From the NCBI GenBank assembly GCA_030674185.1, contig CM060307.1, positions 83,125,850-83,189,849 on the forward strand: DNA of 64,000 nucleotides, read 5' to 3'. This document shows, one piece after another, positions 34,620 through 46,060 of this stretch. Below the pieces are notes generated by a model. It saw only the letters and a list, made by a program, of their open reading frames with translations. It was not told the DNA's origin and made no database searches. The DNA comes from Monoplex corrugatus. Its lineage: Eukaryota; Mollusca; Gastropoda; Littorinimorpha; Ranellidae. Each line of letters starts with the position of its first letter. The first letter of the stretch is position 1. A program made the translations under genes and the position numbers.

Positions 34620-35240
34620 AGAATTCTTCCATTATTCGCTGACAAACAAAAAACAAACAAACCAGCGAACGAACAAAGAAGCAAACAAACAAACAGAATG
34701 TCACACAAATATATGATTTCTAAACTCTTGGAGAACTGGACACAAAAAATTACTTTGTGAAAAAATGTCTAGCACATCACTACTTTGTGAATAAAAAAAA
34801 ATACAACACACCACAACATAATACAACTTAACAAATAATTCTCACAAAAAGCCACACAGCACAATGCAAAATCTGAAAAGAACAAAACAACACTAAATGA
34901 TACCAAAAAAAATATACAACACATAACAACACAGGAAAACGAAACGCAATAAGTAAAGTGCAACGCAAACTCAACAAAACACAATAGTGAATACACCACA
35001 ATACAGAACAGCGCAAGACTGAATGTAGCCGATAATGTAGCCTGTCAACACGAGAACAGACCAGAATTACAGCGGAACCAGACCCATCAAGGGTAGCCAG
35101 ACTGAAGCGACCCCCTTGAAAACACGCGTCACCTCCACAGGAACTCAAGCTGCCGATAGACAACAGCGACAGCGCCTCTGGCATTTTCAGGAAGCCGTCA
35201 AGCCATGCTTTTATGCAGTCATCTCTCTTTTTTGCTCTGG
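34620..35240. other. Unassigned sequence
   Basis: A-rich (ACAAC)-like stretch at 34,800-35,000, otherwise ordinary sequence. No gene supported. Confidence 0.4.
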
Positions 35241-35244
35241 TTGA

Positions 35245-36343
35245 TCATCATCGTCATCATCATGTGCCCTGCCTCATGGCGTTGGTGATCATGGCCCTCC
35301 CATATCCCTTGTCGCTGCAAATACATCTCCCACTCTCTCTCCCATCCTCTCCGTCCTCAGCCACCCTGCAAGTCCGTCCAATATTTTCTCCCTGGGTCTA
35401 CCTGGTGGTCTCTTTCCTTCCAGCTTCCCTATTGTGACCAGGTGCTCTAATGTCTCTTTCCTCATAAAATGTTGCTTGTCTTTTTCTAATCTTCTTTATT
35501 AATGATCTTCTTGTGTCTGCCTCCTTCAAGACTGTCTCGTCTGTTTTCTTCGCTGTCCATGGAACTCTCAACATTTTTTTTTTAGGTGATCCAAAACAAG
35601 ATTGACTGCCCGCGCCCAAGCAAACACAAACCAGAAGAACAAGAAAACCAATGTAAGCGCGTCTCCAACAAGACAAAACAAAACAAGCGCAAATTTTCGG
35701 CCAACTAGCCTTTGTCAAGCGCGAACGCACGGTCACAGACAAATCCGTGCGTTCGCGCTTGACAAAGGCTAGTTGGCCGAAAATTTGCGCTTGTTTTGTT
35801 TTGTCTTGTTGGAGACGCGCTTACATTGGTTTTCTTGTTCTTCTGGTTTATTTTTTTTTTAGAAACCACATTTCAATTGCCTCAATTCTGTTCTGACTCT
35901 GCGTGTTGACTGTCCACACCTAACAACCATACAACAGTGCCGGTTCTACATAACACTCAAGAACTCTCTTCCTGATGTTAATTGGCAGGCATGTGTTGGT
36001 AAGAACTCTTTTCATCTTCTTGAATGATGTTTTGGCCTGGCTGATTTTGCTGGCTATTTCTAATGTGCATCAGCCGTCTGGTGAGATAACCGTTCCCAGA
36101 TATAAAAACTTATCAACCTGTCTCAAAGTTGTGCCATTTGCTGCTATTTTGCATGAAGGGATCTCTTGTATTTTTACTAATTACCATGACTTCAGTTTTC
36201 TTGCTATTTACCTCCAGCATTTATGTTTGCTTTCCATTTCTATTATATTCGCAAGGTTCTGTAGGTCTTTTTCATTTACTGCAATTAGCATGGTGTCATC
36301 TGCGTAACAAATGTTGTTTATCATTTTTCCTCCTGGCTGGTAC
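35245..36343 (-). mobile_element. RTE-type LINE 3' fragment, copy C, split by a foldback element
   Basis: Minus-strand reading starts at GGKMINNICYADDTMLIAVN, so the catalytic YADD box is retained. It continues through KTEVMVISK-type sequence with stops, RQVDKFLYLGTVIS, INIRKRVLECYVEPALLYGC and, after the insertion at 35,586-35,849, TAKKTDETVLKEADTRRSLI and IRKRQATFYE. It ends in a (GATGAT)n tail at 35,245-35,262. Everything 5' of the YADD box is missing. The copy has several stops and is the oldest-looking of the three RTE copies here. Confidence 0.82.
35586..35849. mobile_element. Foldback element with perfect 105-bp inverted repeat (relative of the 8.3-kb element)
   Basis: Arms 35,628-35,732 and 35,745-35,849 are exact reverse complements, 105 nt each, around the 12-nt loop tcacagacaaat. 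Only 42 nt at the left (gtgatccaaaacaagattga onward) lie outside the hairpin. The insert is bounded by a 13-bp direct repeat, A-T10-AG (35,573-35,585 and 35,850-35,862), within the RTE remnant. The intact RTE at 54.1 kb gives the empty-site order (caacatt...gagaaaccac). The left end and right arm match the element at 8,310-8,613, but there the inverted repeat is only 43 bp. No ORF. Confidence 0.85.
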
Positions 36344-36344
36344 T

Positions 36345-36870
36345 GTTAATAAACTGTTATATTTACACAACTGTGGGTCCTGTACATTTCACTCAAGCTG
36401 GTAAAAAACAAACAAACAAACAAAGTTCTGACAACAATCCAGAAATCTTCATCACACCAACTTTGGTTTTCATTCCCTTCTCCTCCCTCCTCGACACTGG
36501 AACTAAGACCAAGCAAACAAACAAACAAGACCAGCCAAACATCACCAAAACGCATAGAAGACGAAAATAAGGCTATGCACTTTATACCCTACACTCACAG
36601 TCCTCACTTTTGTATGATATTATCAATAACAAACAAACAAAAAATGTGGTTGAAACTTTTCTTTGTAATTCCCACTACGACCCCATTGTTCTCGAAACTA
36701 TGCAGAAATCAATGTTCAGACTGCTCTCGATCTCTGAAAGTGGGTCATGCCCATAAGCACATATATGCAGAGGAAAAGAATGGACAACAGTTGTAGTAGT
36801 CCAATGTTTTATTTTCCAAGAGGAAATACTGTACCTTCCTCTTTTGCGTGAACAGACACACACACGTACA
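36345..36870. other. Unassigned sequence
   Basis: Contains (CAAA)n bits near 36,410 and 36,520. No gene or recognised element. Confidence 0.4.
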
Positions 36871-36889
36871 TAGATACACAAACATGTCT

Positions 36890-37041
36890 ATCTATCTGTC
36901 TGTCTATCTATCAATCTATCTATCTATCTATTCAATATGTGCAATACAGTCCCTACCTTGGGTTCTTATGGCTTACAGATGCGTTCAGAGTTCTTTTCTG
37001 AGCTCTCTCTCTCTCACTCTATCTGTCTGTCTGTCTGTCTG

Positions 37042-37082
<41 letters not shown>

Positions 37083-37086
37083 GACA

Positions 37087-37157
<71 letters not shown>

Positions 37158-37193
37158 TACTCAATATTAGTTTCTTATGGCAAACAAATGCGC

Positions 37194-37275
<82 letters not shown>
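36890..37275. repeat. (GTCT)/(ATCT), (CT)n and (AC)n tracts
   Basis: (TCTA)n at 36,885-36,932, (GTCT)n/(CT)n at 37,005-37,050, (AC)n at 37,051-37,153, then a second (CT)n(AC)n at 37,193-37,274. The spacer ctcaatattagtttcttatggc resembles the one before the first tract, so this is a local duplication. Confidence 0.93.
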
Positions 37276-37276
<1 letters not shown>

Positions 37277-37504
37277 TCTCGTCCCTTGCTGATCAGAACC
37301 AGCAATCAGCCTCACCTTACCCCTCCCTATCCCAACCCCCACAGCTGTGTCCTTCTTCCCTCCAGAGACACTGATAAAAACGACAAAATCGGTCGTGAGG
37401 GAGCAAAACCACTGGTTTGCAAAAAAAAAAAAAAAAAGCGTGCTGGTGGAGCTGCCTTCCAGGCAAACAGAGTACAGCTGGGGAAGAGCAAGGGCAAAAA
37501 ATCG

Positions 37505-38325
37505 AAAGCGTGGAGTTGACAAGGCTACAACTGATGGCAGCTTACTACTAACTGTTACTGCTGCAGAGAGACACTGAGCTCATGAGCAGTAAGACATCAA
37601 TGATTGTATACATGAGGAAAGTTTGGTAAGGGTTATTGTTACTGTTATTTTTGTTTAAAGCCCAGCCGACTGCGTGGAACCATATCAGGGCTACAACCTG
37701 CTTCAAAACATACGACACTTCAACAAGAAAAAAAGAAGGAAAAGAAAATTAATCAAGCATATACGTCAATGCATTCACGCACATAATCTATGGAGATGCT
37801 CCTGGCGTTGACCACTCCTTCCAATTTATCGCACAAGGGATTTAAAAAAACAACATACCTGAATACAAATTTAAGCATAACTAAGGACACTAAAACATAT
37901 ATACAAACGGACCTAAATCACCTAAAATTGTTTCAGCAAATCTCATTTCCCTCAAGCCGAAAATGCACTTAATACCCAATTATCAATCCCACAAGAAAGT
38001 ATGTAACACGTCATCGAACAAGTACAGGTGAATGGACCAGCAAGGCTGAAAATGATGGGAAGAAATGACAGAAAGCAAAGGAACAATGCAGAAACAAAGA
38101 GAGTGACAGAAAAAAAGGGGAAATTTCTAGCAAAGAATTTCCAGAAGGTGGGGATACTATTTATACTGAAAGAACCTCCGCCACCAAATAGGGGTGGGGG
38201 GGGGAGGGGAGGCAGGGAAGACTACTACGATGTCAGCTACTAACTGCTACTGCTGCGGACAGACAATGAGCAGTAAGACATCAATGACGGTAGACACGAA
38301 AGTTTGGTAGGGGTAATCGTGTTCG
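37505..38325. repeat. ~110-bp direct repeats flanking a family B copy
   Basis: 37,520-37,635 and 38,225-38,325 share actgctactgctgc-like sequence, gagcagtaagacatcaatga and gaaagtttggta. They lie immediately on either side of family B copy 6. Confidence 0.8.
37632..38195 (-). mobile_element. Family B retroposon, copy 6
   Basis: A nearly complete copy from the (TTATTGTTACTG)-like tail at 37,635 through aaagcccagccgactgcg, ggcgttgaccactcc, gtacaggtgaatggacc and ttccagaaggtgggga, to a GC-rich end at about 38,195. Confidence 0.78.
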
Positions 38326-38339
38326 TAAAGTGTCAGGAT

Positions 38340-39010
38340 GGAAGGCGAATAAAGTATGTCAGAAGAACTACTAGTACTACTCTTTCAATCCCTTTCCCCA
38401 AAATGCAGGAGGGCGAAAAGAAAGGTGACAATAGTGAAAACGACGATCACCTAGCTCAAGAATATTGTGAAAACGACGATCACCTAGCTCAAGAAGAAGA
38501 ACGAGAACAGCAACACAGAAAAAAAGACAAACAGAAAGAGAGATTCCTGATTATTTCAAGGACATAAAGACACAAAAAAGTGAAAGGCGCGTGGGTATAC
38601 CCTTGGGAAATCAATCACTAGGGGGTAGGAGAACGACGACAGAATTTGAACAGTAGGAGAGGAGCTGGGGAAAGGATGGATGGTAGGCAGTGAAATGGGT
38701 GAAGTATGTCAGAAGAACTACTAGTACCAGTCTCTCAATCCCTTTCCCCAAGATGCAGGAGGGTGAAAGAAAGGTGACAATGGTGAAAATGATGATGACG
38801 GAGCTCAAGAATAAGAACGAGAACAGCAACACAGAAAGAAAGACAAGCAGAAAGACAGATTCCCGATTATTTCAAGTACATAAAGGCACAAAAAAGGCGA
38901 AAAGAACGTGGTTATACGCTTGGGAAAACAAAAATCACTCGGGGGTAGGAGAACGACGACAGAATCTGAACTGTCGTAGGGGAACCGGTTAAAAGGATGT
39001 ATTGATGATA
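38340..39010. repeat. ~340-bp tandem duplication
   Basis: Two units (38,340-38,690 and 38,698-39,010) share gtatgtcagaagaactacta, ctttccccaa, gattatttcaag and aggagaacgacgacagaat. Unit 1 has an internal 33-bp duplication (gtgaaaacgacgatcaccta). Short frames here are not conserved between the units. Confidence 0.9.
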
Positions 39011-39193
39011 AGCAGTAAAAAGGGTGAACCACGGCAAGAGGGGCGACCAACACATTGTCGTTGTCACAGCAACCTGCTCCATCCCCTCCATGTCTCATCA
39101 CAGCCCCCTTCCTCACACACAACCATGTCTATTCACAACATCCTTCAAAAAATACATAAATACAATAAAATAAAAATAAAATAAAATAAAACA

Positions 39194-39362
39194 AAATTGT
39201 TATTGTTATTGCTGTTATTTTTGTTTAAAGTCCAGCCATCTGCGTAGAGCCATTTCAGATCTATAACCACTTCAATACACACACAATACTTCAACAGGAA
39301 AAAAAAGGAAAAGAAAATTAAGTGGGCCTACACATATCAATGCACTCGCACATATAATCCAA
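39194..39362 (-). mobile_element. Family B retroposon, copy 7 (3' fragment)
   Basis: The tail and first ~150 bp only (aaagtccagcc, tgcgtagagcc, caatgcactcgcac), ending in an A-rich tract at 39,364-39,440. Confidence 0.7.
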
Positions 39363-39559
39363 GGAAAATAAAACAAAACAAAATAAAACAAAACAAAAAA
39401 CTAAAACAAAACAAAATAAAAAAAATAAAAAAATAAAAATATGTCCAGAAACATGCTTGTTCTGCACACATGTTGTTATCGATTCGCCCACAACAGGGAA
39501 ATCAAAGATGGGTGTTGAGGGACGGATTCTATGGCCCTGTTGCTGCCCAATTTGCACTT

Positions 39560-40835
39560 TCCAGACTGACATGCATGCATGTATGCAGTCTCCAAACCCA
39601 CTGCGCGCTTTCTTGACTAGCCTACACGCACATACAGTCTCCGAGCCAATTTGCACACTTTCTGGACTGGCCTACATGTATGCACGTCTTTAAACCCAAT
39701 TTGCACATTCCTGATCGGCCTGCATTCATATACCTTTCTTTCATATACGGTCTCAAAGCCAATTTGCACACTTTCCCGAGAGGCCTATATGTATGCAGTC
39801 TTTAAACCCAATCTGCACTTTTCTGATTGGCCTGCATTCAAATACGGTCTCAATACCAATTAGCACACTCTACTGAGTGGCCTATATGTATGCAAGTCTT
39901 TAAACCCAACTTCCACTTTCCTGATTGGCCTGCATTCATGTACAGTCTCAAAGCCAATTTGCACCCTCTCCTGAATGGCCTGTATGTATGTAGTCTTTAA
40001 ACCCAATTTCCACTTTCCTGATTGGCCTTCATTTATATGCAGTCTCAAAGTCAGCTTGCACACTCTCCTGAGTGGCTTATATGTATGTAGTCTTTAAACC
40101 CAATTTCCATTTTCCTGATTGGCCTTCATTTATATGCAGTCTCAAAGTCAGCTTGCACACTCTCCTGAGTGGCTTATATGTATGTAGTCTTTAAACCCAA
40201 TTTCCATTTTCCTGATTGGCCTTCATTTATATGCAGTCTCAAAGTCAGCTTGCACACTCTCCTGAGTGGCTTATATGTATGTAGTCTTTAAACCCAATTT
40301 CCATTTTCCTGATTGGCCTTCATTTATATGCAGTCTCAAAGTCAGCTTGCACACTCTCCTGAGTGGCTTATATGTATGTAGTCTTTAAACCCAATTTCCA
40401 TTTTCCTGGTTGGCCTTCATTTATATGCAGTCTCAAAGTCAGCTTGCACACTCTCCTGAGTGGCTTATATGTATGTAGTCTTTAAACCCAATTTCCATTT
40501 TCCTGATTGGCCTTCATTTATATGCAGTCTCAAAGCCAGCTTGCACACTCTCCTGAGTGGCTTATAATTATGTATGTAGTCTTTAAACCCAATTTCCACT
40601 TTCCTGGTTGGCCTACATTCATATACTGTCCCAAAGCCAATTTCCACCCTCTCCTGACTGGCCTATGTGCATGTAGTCTTTAAGCCCAATCTGCATATTC
40701 CTAATTGACCTGCATTCATATACAGTCTTAAAGCCAGTTTCCACACTTTCCTGATTGGCCTGTATACATGCTATCTCCAAGTCCAATTTGCACACTTTTT
40801 TGAATAGCCAACACGTATGGAATCTCCCAAGGTCA
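39560..40835. repeat. 97-bp higher-order tandem repeat built from ~48-bp monomers
   Basis: Two related ~48-bp monomers alternate: one with cagtctcaaagtcagc, one with gtagtctttaaacccaattt, each ending in a cctga.tggcct junction. Five or more 97-bp units between 40,020 and 40,560 are nearly identical. Units toward both ends are diverged. Confidence 0.92.
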
Positions 40836-41915
40836 CTCTGCACAATTTCCTGATTGGCTGACAGCACACTTTCCTGACTGGCCGACAGTACACTTTCTTG
40901 ACTGGCTGACAGCACACTTTCCTGACTGGCTGACAGCACACTTTCCTGACTGGCCGACAGCACACTTTCCTGACTGGCCGACAGCACACTTTCCTGACTG
41001 GCTGACAGTACACTTTCCTGACTGGCCGACAGCACACTTTCCTGACTGGCTGACAGCACACTTTCCTGACTGGCCGACAGCACACTTTCCTGATTGGCCG
41101 ACAGCACACTTTCCTGACTGGCTGACAGTACACTTTCCTGACTGGCCGACAGCACACTTTCCTGACTGGCTGACAGTACACTTTCCTGACTGGCCGACAG
41201 CACACTTTCCTGACTGGCTGACAGCACACTTTCCTGACTGGCTGACAGCACACTTTCCTGACTGGCCGACAGTACACTTTCTTGACTAGCTGACAGCACA
41301 CTTTCCTGACTGGCCGACAGCACACTTTCCTGACTGGCTGACAGCACACTTTCCTGACTGGCCGACAGCGCACTTTCCTGACTGGCCGACAGCACACTTT
41401 TCTGACTGGCTGACAGTACACTTTCCTGACTGGCCGACAGCACACTTTCCTGAATGGCCGACAGCACACTTTCCTGACTGGCTGACACCACACTTTGCTG
41501 ACTGGCGGACAGCACACTTTCCTGACTGGCCGACAGCACACTTTCCTGACTGGCCACCAGCACACTTTCCTGACTGGCTGACAGCACACTTTCCTGACTA
41601 GCTGACGGCACACTTTCCTGACTGGCCGACAGTACACTTTCCTGACTGGCTGACACCACACTTTCCTGACTGGCCGACAGTACACTTTCCTGACTGGCCG
41701 ACAGCACACTTTCATGACTGGTCGACAGTACACTTTCATGACTGGCCGACAGCCACTTTCCTGACTGGCTGACAGCACACTTTCCTAACTGGCCAACAGC
41801 ACACTTTCCTGACTGGCCGACAGCACACTTTCCTGACTGGCTGACAGCACTTTCCTGACTGGCCGACAGTACACTTTCCTGACTGGCTGACAGCACACTT
41901 TCCTGACTGGCCTAC
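40836..41915. repeat. 24-bp minisatellite, about 45 copies
   Basis: The unit cacactttcctgactggc followed by ygacag is repeated with a few substitutions and occasional phase changes. Because 24 is a multiple of three and the unit has no stop in any minus-strand phase, frames of over 400 codons result (repeat VLSASQES on the minus strand). The unit is a shortened form of the monomer junction in the adjoining 97-bp array. Confidence 0.95.
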
Positions 41916-42144
41916 GTATGTGCAGTCTCCAAGGTCAATTTGTACGTTCAAGACTGGCCTACATTCATGCTGTCTCCAAAGCGTATTTGCATACGTTTCT
42001 GACCGGCGTGCAGTTTACAAGGTCATAGACGACGACACAGGTTTGACTGTCACCGCCCCCCCTCCTCCCAAGTCTACACATACTCCTTAATCCTAAGTCT
42101 CAGCTTACCCTCTCCTCTTCACCCCATGCAACCTCACCAAAGAC

Positions 42145-42390
42145 TTCCAACTCCTGAGTTCTGTAACATCCCACTGGTTCTGGCACAACGGTTCCTTCCA
42201 TCCCCTTCTCCCCCTCCTGCCCCGCCATAATTCTGAAATCTAGCAAAGCAGTAGGGAATGAGAGGTCTGTGTTTGTATTCCGTCCCTATGCAGTCCCAGT
42301 TTCATCTCCCTAATAGGGTGGCTGATTGACTCATCGTCCCTTTCCGTCCCAAACTCCGCTGAGATTAACATTAATCACTATATCCTATTA
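42145..42390 (+). repeat. Dispersed family F, copy 2
   Basis: Shares taattctgaaatcta, aatgagaggtctgtgtttg and ccctttccgtcccaaa with the copies at 29.1 and 43.2 kb. Confidence 0.7.
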
Positions 42391-42594
42391 CTATATTTAT
42401 CTGGCTACAACAACAATAGACAGATAACGACATAAAGACAGAGAGACAGATGTTGAAACAGACTGTAGGAGAATAACATGCTAATTACAAATCAGGTAGA
42501 AATTTGATGTAGGGAAAATAAGAAAAAGACAGAGACAGAGACACACACTGACAGAGAGACAGAGAAAAAGAGAAATAAGTAAATATAGAACACG

Positions 42595-42606
42595 CACGCA
42601 CGCACA

Positions 42607-42656
<50 letters not shown>
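42595..42656 (+). repeat. (AC)n microsatellite
   Basis: A (GCAC)-type start, then about 45 bp of (AC)n. Confidence 0.95.
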
Positions 42657-42660
<4 letters not shown>

Positions 42661-42819
42661 AATTAGACGCGGCACATTTATTATAACAAATCTTCAACCA
42701 GTCTAAAAACTACACACAAGCAATATTTGAACATTGCACAATCTGGTTTTGCAAGACATAATCAAATCTGCAATAAACGGTTTAAATAATAAGTACTTTG
42801 CGTGTGTGCATGCATGTGC

Positions 42820-42877
42820 GCGCGCACGCGAGCGTGTGTGTTTATGTATTAGTGGTCCGGCGCACGCGCGAGCGTGT

Positions 42878-42918
<41 letters not shown>

Positions 42919-42971
42919 TATATATATATATATATATATTGTGTGTGTGTGTGGTGTGTGTGTGGTGTGTG

Positions 42972-43062
<91 letters not shown>
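42820..43062 (+). repeat. (CG/GT), (AT)n and (GT)n microsatellite
   Basis: A short CG-rich alternating tract (42,815-42,840), then (AT)n at 42,882-42,940, gtgtggtgt runs, and (GT)n at 42,983-43,061. Confidence 0.95.
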
Positions 43063-43149
43063 ATTACTTGCGTGTTTTTGGATTTCTGGAGATTTCGGCA
43101 AAACGTGCTAAGGGCATTAAAATTCCTGCATCTGACGCCACCAAAGACC

Positions 43150-43445
43150 ACAACTTCTGATGCCATGACATCCCATCAGTTTTGCTACTAAGGATCCTCC
43201 CACAGCCTTACCCCCCTCCATCCCACCCACACCCACCCACCCCCACCACGAACCCCATTCCTCCCTCGCCCACCCATGATTCTGGAATCTGGCGAAAGCA
43301 CGGCCTAATGGGATTGAGAGACCCGTGTTTGCATTCTGTCCTTGTGCAGTCCCTGTCCCATCTCCCTAATAAACTGATGGACCCCCCGTCCCTTTCCAGC
43401 CCAAACCCCATCGCCATTAATCGCTGTCCATTACTGTCTTACCCG
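43150..43445 (+). repeat. Dispersed family F, copy 3
   Basis: Contains gattctggaatctggc, gggattgagagacccgtg and ccctttccagcccaaac, homologous to copies 1 and 2. Confidence 0.72.
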
Positions 43446-43489
43446 CCAGCAGGGGAAAAAAGAAAAACAAAAAACAATACCAAAAAAAT

Positions 43490-43628
43490 CAAACACCGCA
43501 CACACAGACAAACAAGCGCTGAAAAATAAAACGCACACGCAGACAAACAGGCGCTGAAAAATAAAACGCACACGCAGACAAACAGGCGCTGAAAAATAAA
43601 ACGTACACTCAGACAAACAGGCGCTGAA
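43490..43628. repeat. ~43-bp tandem repeat, 3-4 copies
   Basis: gcgctgaaaaataaaacgca followed by cacgcagacaaacag is repeated at 43,516, 43,551 and 43,586, with a partial copy each side; period ~35 bp in the central units. Confidence 0.85.
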
Positions 43629-43639
43629 ATCAACAGTCA

Positions 43640-45480
43640 TTGTTCAACGACACATGAAACCAACAGAGCCCAAGAGTATGACAACGGTTCAACAAGCCAA
43701 CTTGCCAAGTTAGGGAATCAATCAATACATAAATAAATAAAATGCGGACAATATGGTCAAAACATTCTTTAAAAACTTCAAAATGCATGCCCAACGGACA
43801 CATGAGACCTTTTCCCATTGGCCATAGACGATAGACAGAACGTAATCTAGGTTAATTATTCAAATTGTTTCATTTCTGGATGATATGACAAAAATAATGC
43901 GACATGGCCATTCTAACTTACTTATTTGCAACCTCTTATTTGAGATCAGTGGGGGCTATACATGTATATGTTTATCAAGGTTGTGTGTGGGGGGGGGGGG
44001 GATGGGGGAGAGAGAATCTATTCAGCAGTCTATCAAGAATTCTTCCTACCTTTCTTTTCCGCAGACACACGTCATGTTATGCATGTCACAGACTGACTTA
44101 AATCAACTAAAAATGCTCAGCAGGGTCTGGTTATACATATGACTTTATTCTCTTCCCCCCCCCCCCCCCCCCCCTCTTTGTATTAGTAAATTCGAATTAT
44201 TGTTCAGTTACACTGAGCTCTCACAATATAGTGAGTACGACCCTAATTTTGAATTAATAACTATCAGAAATATCTCAAGAGAGAGAAAGGGGGTGAGATG
44301 AAGAGAGGGGGTGGGGGAGAGAAGGATTCAATACAGGCGCTGAACACATCCAAAGCTACATTTACATCTACATCAATCAAATTCACAGCAGAGTGCAGCT
44401 TCAAACGCGCTTCTTCTTCATCACACCACACATTTTTTTTCAATTACAGTAACACCATTAAATCGATTTGTTTTCAGCTGGGAAGGGGAAATAAGTAGCT
44501 CAACAGGTAAATGATCAGAATCAATGTGTTCACATACATACAAATAACACTAACTACAAAACACAAGCAGAAGATCTTTAGACAAAAGAAAATAATCATT
44601 CACACTGCATCCTATATCTGATATGGAGGTATAGCGACCTTGGAGGTCGCCGTTACAAACACCACTCAAAATGTACAAGTCAAATGCACATATGTTTAAC
44701 TTTAATAACAATTTACCATAACTGTTTAAAACAGTCTTCAGATCTGCGATCTGCACAAGGAGATTGGCTCCCAGTTTGCCAGCCAATTCCAAAAATCAGA
44801 ATCGTATATGTCTGGTGAAAAGTTAGATGTTCGGCTGGTCAGTTCCCACAAAGTAATATTTCTACATCACCCTGTGAAAACAAACAATCAATCAGTGAGA
44901 CACGCTTCCAAAGCAGAAATTCCGACGTCAACATCAAAATGTACACAGAAAAAATAACCTCCGCATGAACATATGTGGAAACAAAAACATTTTTAGAAAT
45001 TCCAAAAAATAATAAAAACAACACATAAAACAGACGGGCAAATTTTGTTTCAAAACCCAACTTCTCAGGGAAGCTGTCTGCGCTCCATATCACATTTCCT
45101 TTCGGATTATCTCATTTCCACATGACAAACACATGATGCTGGAATGAGCAGAGGAAAGAGAGGGTGGGACAACACTCAAACAATACGAATAATTTCATTT
45201 TTCCAACCAGTTTGCTGATATTTTTTTCCACCGCAAATGTTGGCACAAAAGTACTGAATAAACCCACTTCAACTAAACTTTAGTCTCCATGACTGGCTTG
45301 TTAGGATTAACATTCTTTTTAAACTGCATTTCAAAATCGTCAATAGTAGAAAAATCCTAAATTTTCAGTCATTGTGAATCGTGTAAGTTATCATGTCCAT
45401 TTAACTTTTAAGCTTTACGACCGGCCAGACCTATGGCCCAAATAATAGTAAGTCCAAGAATAAACTGCCGATAGATTCTT
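43640..45480. other. Unassigned sequence
   Basis: Mostly single-copy-looking, AT-rich sequence with C/G homopolymers (43,988-44,000 and 44,154-44,174). No ORF over 90 codons and no recognised element. Confidence 0.45.
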
Positions 45481-45494
45481 GCTCAAACTTTCGG

Positions 45495-45497
<3 letters not shown>

Positions 45498-45553
<56 letters not shown>

Positions 45554-45626
45554 CAACACACACACACAAACACACAACACACAAAACAACACACACACAC
45601 ACACACACACACACCAACACACACAA
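45498..45626 (+). repeat. (CT)n(AC)n microsatellite
   Basis: (CT)n at 45,498-45,551, then interrupted (AC)n. Confidence 0.95.
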
Positions 45627-45779
45627 TTCCTGCGGCAAAAAAAAAAAAGTTCCTCGTTTCGTTTTCGAACAGACGTGAAAAGAGACATCACGACAGACTG
45701 CTCAAATCAAGCCATACGATCATTGAACATCTCTCTACTTGCACGAAGTCGATTGATTCCATTTAAACTGACCCTGCCA

Positions 45780-46060
45780 GTTACACCGTGCCCGTCTTCC
45801 AATCAAAGATGCGCGTGGACTCAACGCCCCCGCCAATCTAATTACAAGATTCAGATCACATGGCCCATCTCGGTAACGGCCGAAAGGCGCTCTGGCCAAT
45901 CAAATAAAACGCTCTAATGAAAACGATACGGCAATCTCTTGATCGATGATCGTTCACGCCTCCGCGCGGGCTATCTCCCGAGTGCTATCTCCGGAACTGC
46001 TTCATCTCCAGGATAAACAGAACCTTCAGGTATTCAAAGTCTGGTATCACACGATCGAAA
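45780..46060 (+). promoter_or_regulatory. Candidate promoter: three CCAAT boxes in a CpG-containing island
   Basis: CCAAT occurs on the plus strand at 45,799, 45,833 and 45,896, the last followed by caaataaaacg. GC and CpG rise locally (gatgcgcgtgg, cctccgcgcgggc, cggccgaaaggcgc), unlike the AT-rich surroundings. A splice-donor-like cag|gtattc follows at about 46,027-46,030. An ATG at 45,946 opens a 74-codon frame with non-repetitive composition. These features together resemble a promoter with first exon, but no downstream exon is identified, so the call rests on motifs alone. Confidence 0.3.

Larger units (their letters stand above)
30731..34620. repeat. Segmental duplication, copy 2
   Basis: Partner of 21,241-25,260. 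It lacks the ~50-bp array: the equivalent site near 31,745-31,800 has ctaaatcatcagagatcatt followed by a single degenerate unit-like stretch. It instead carries the nested LINE fragments at 33,005-34,328. Confidence 0.75.
38990..43445. repeat. Segmental duplication, array-expanded partner of 28.05-29.43 kb
   Basis: Flanks match the 28-kb region on both sides of the tandem arrays. Two family F copies (42.1 and 43.2 kb) lie on the right. Confidence 0.65.

Noticed and set aside
35740..35800. Active hammerhead ribozyme in the foldback element
   Set aside because: The core would be UUGACAA rather than CUGANGA, losing the position-8 guanine. Kept only as a low-interest structural resemblance.
38304..38567. 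Charged 87-codon ORF in the 340-bp duplication
   Set aside because: The equivalent frame in the second unit is broken and differs by indels that ignore codon phase.
40619..41896. 425-codon repetitive protein gene on the minus strand
   Set aside because: The frame is open only because the 24-bp unit has no stops in any phase. Other minus-strand phases are equally open, and there is no start context or splice evidence.
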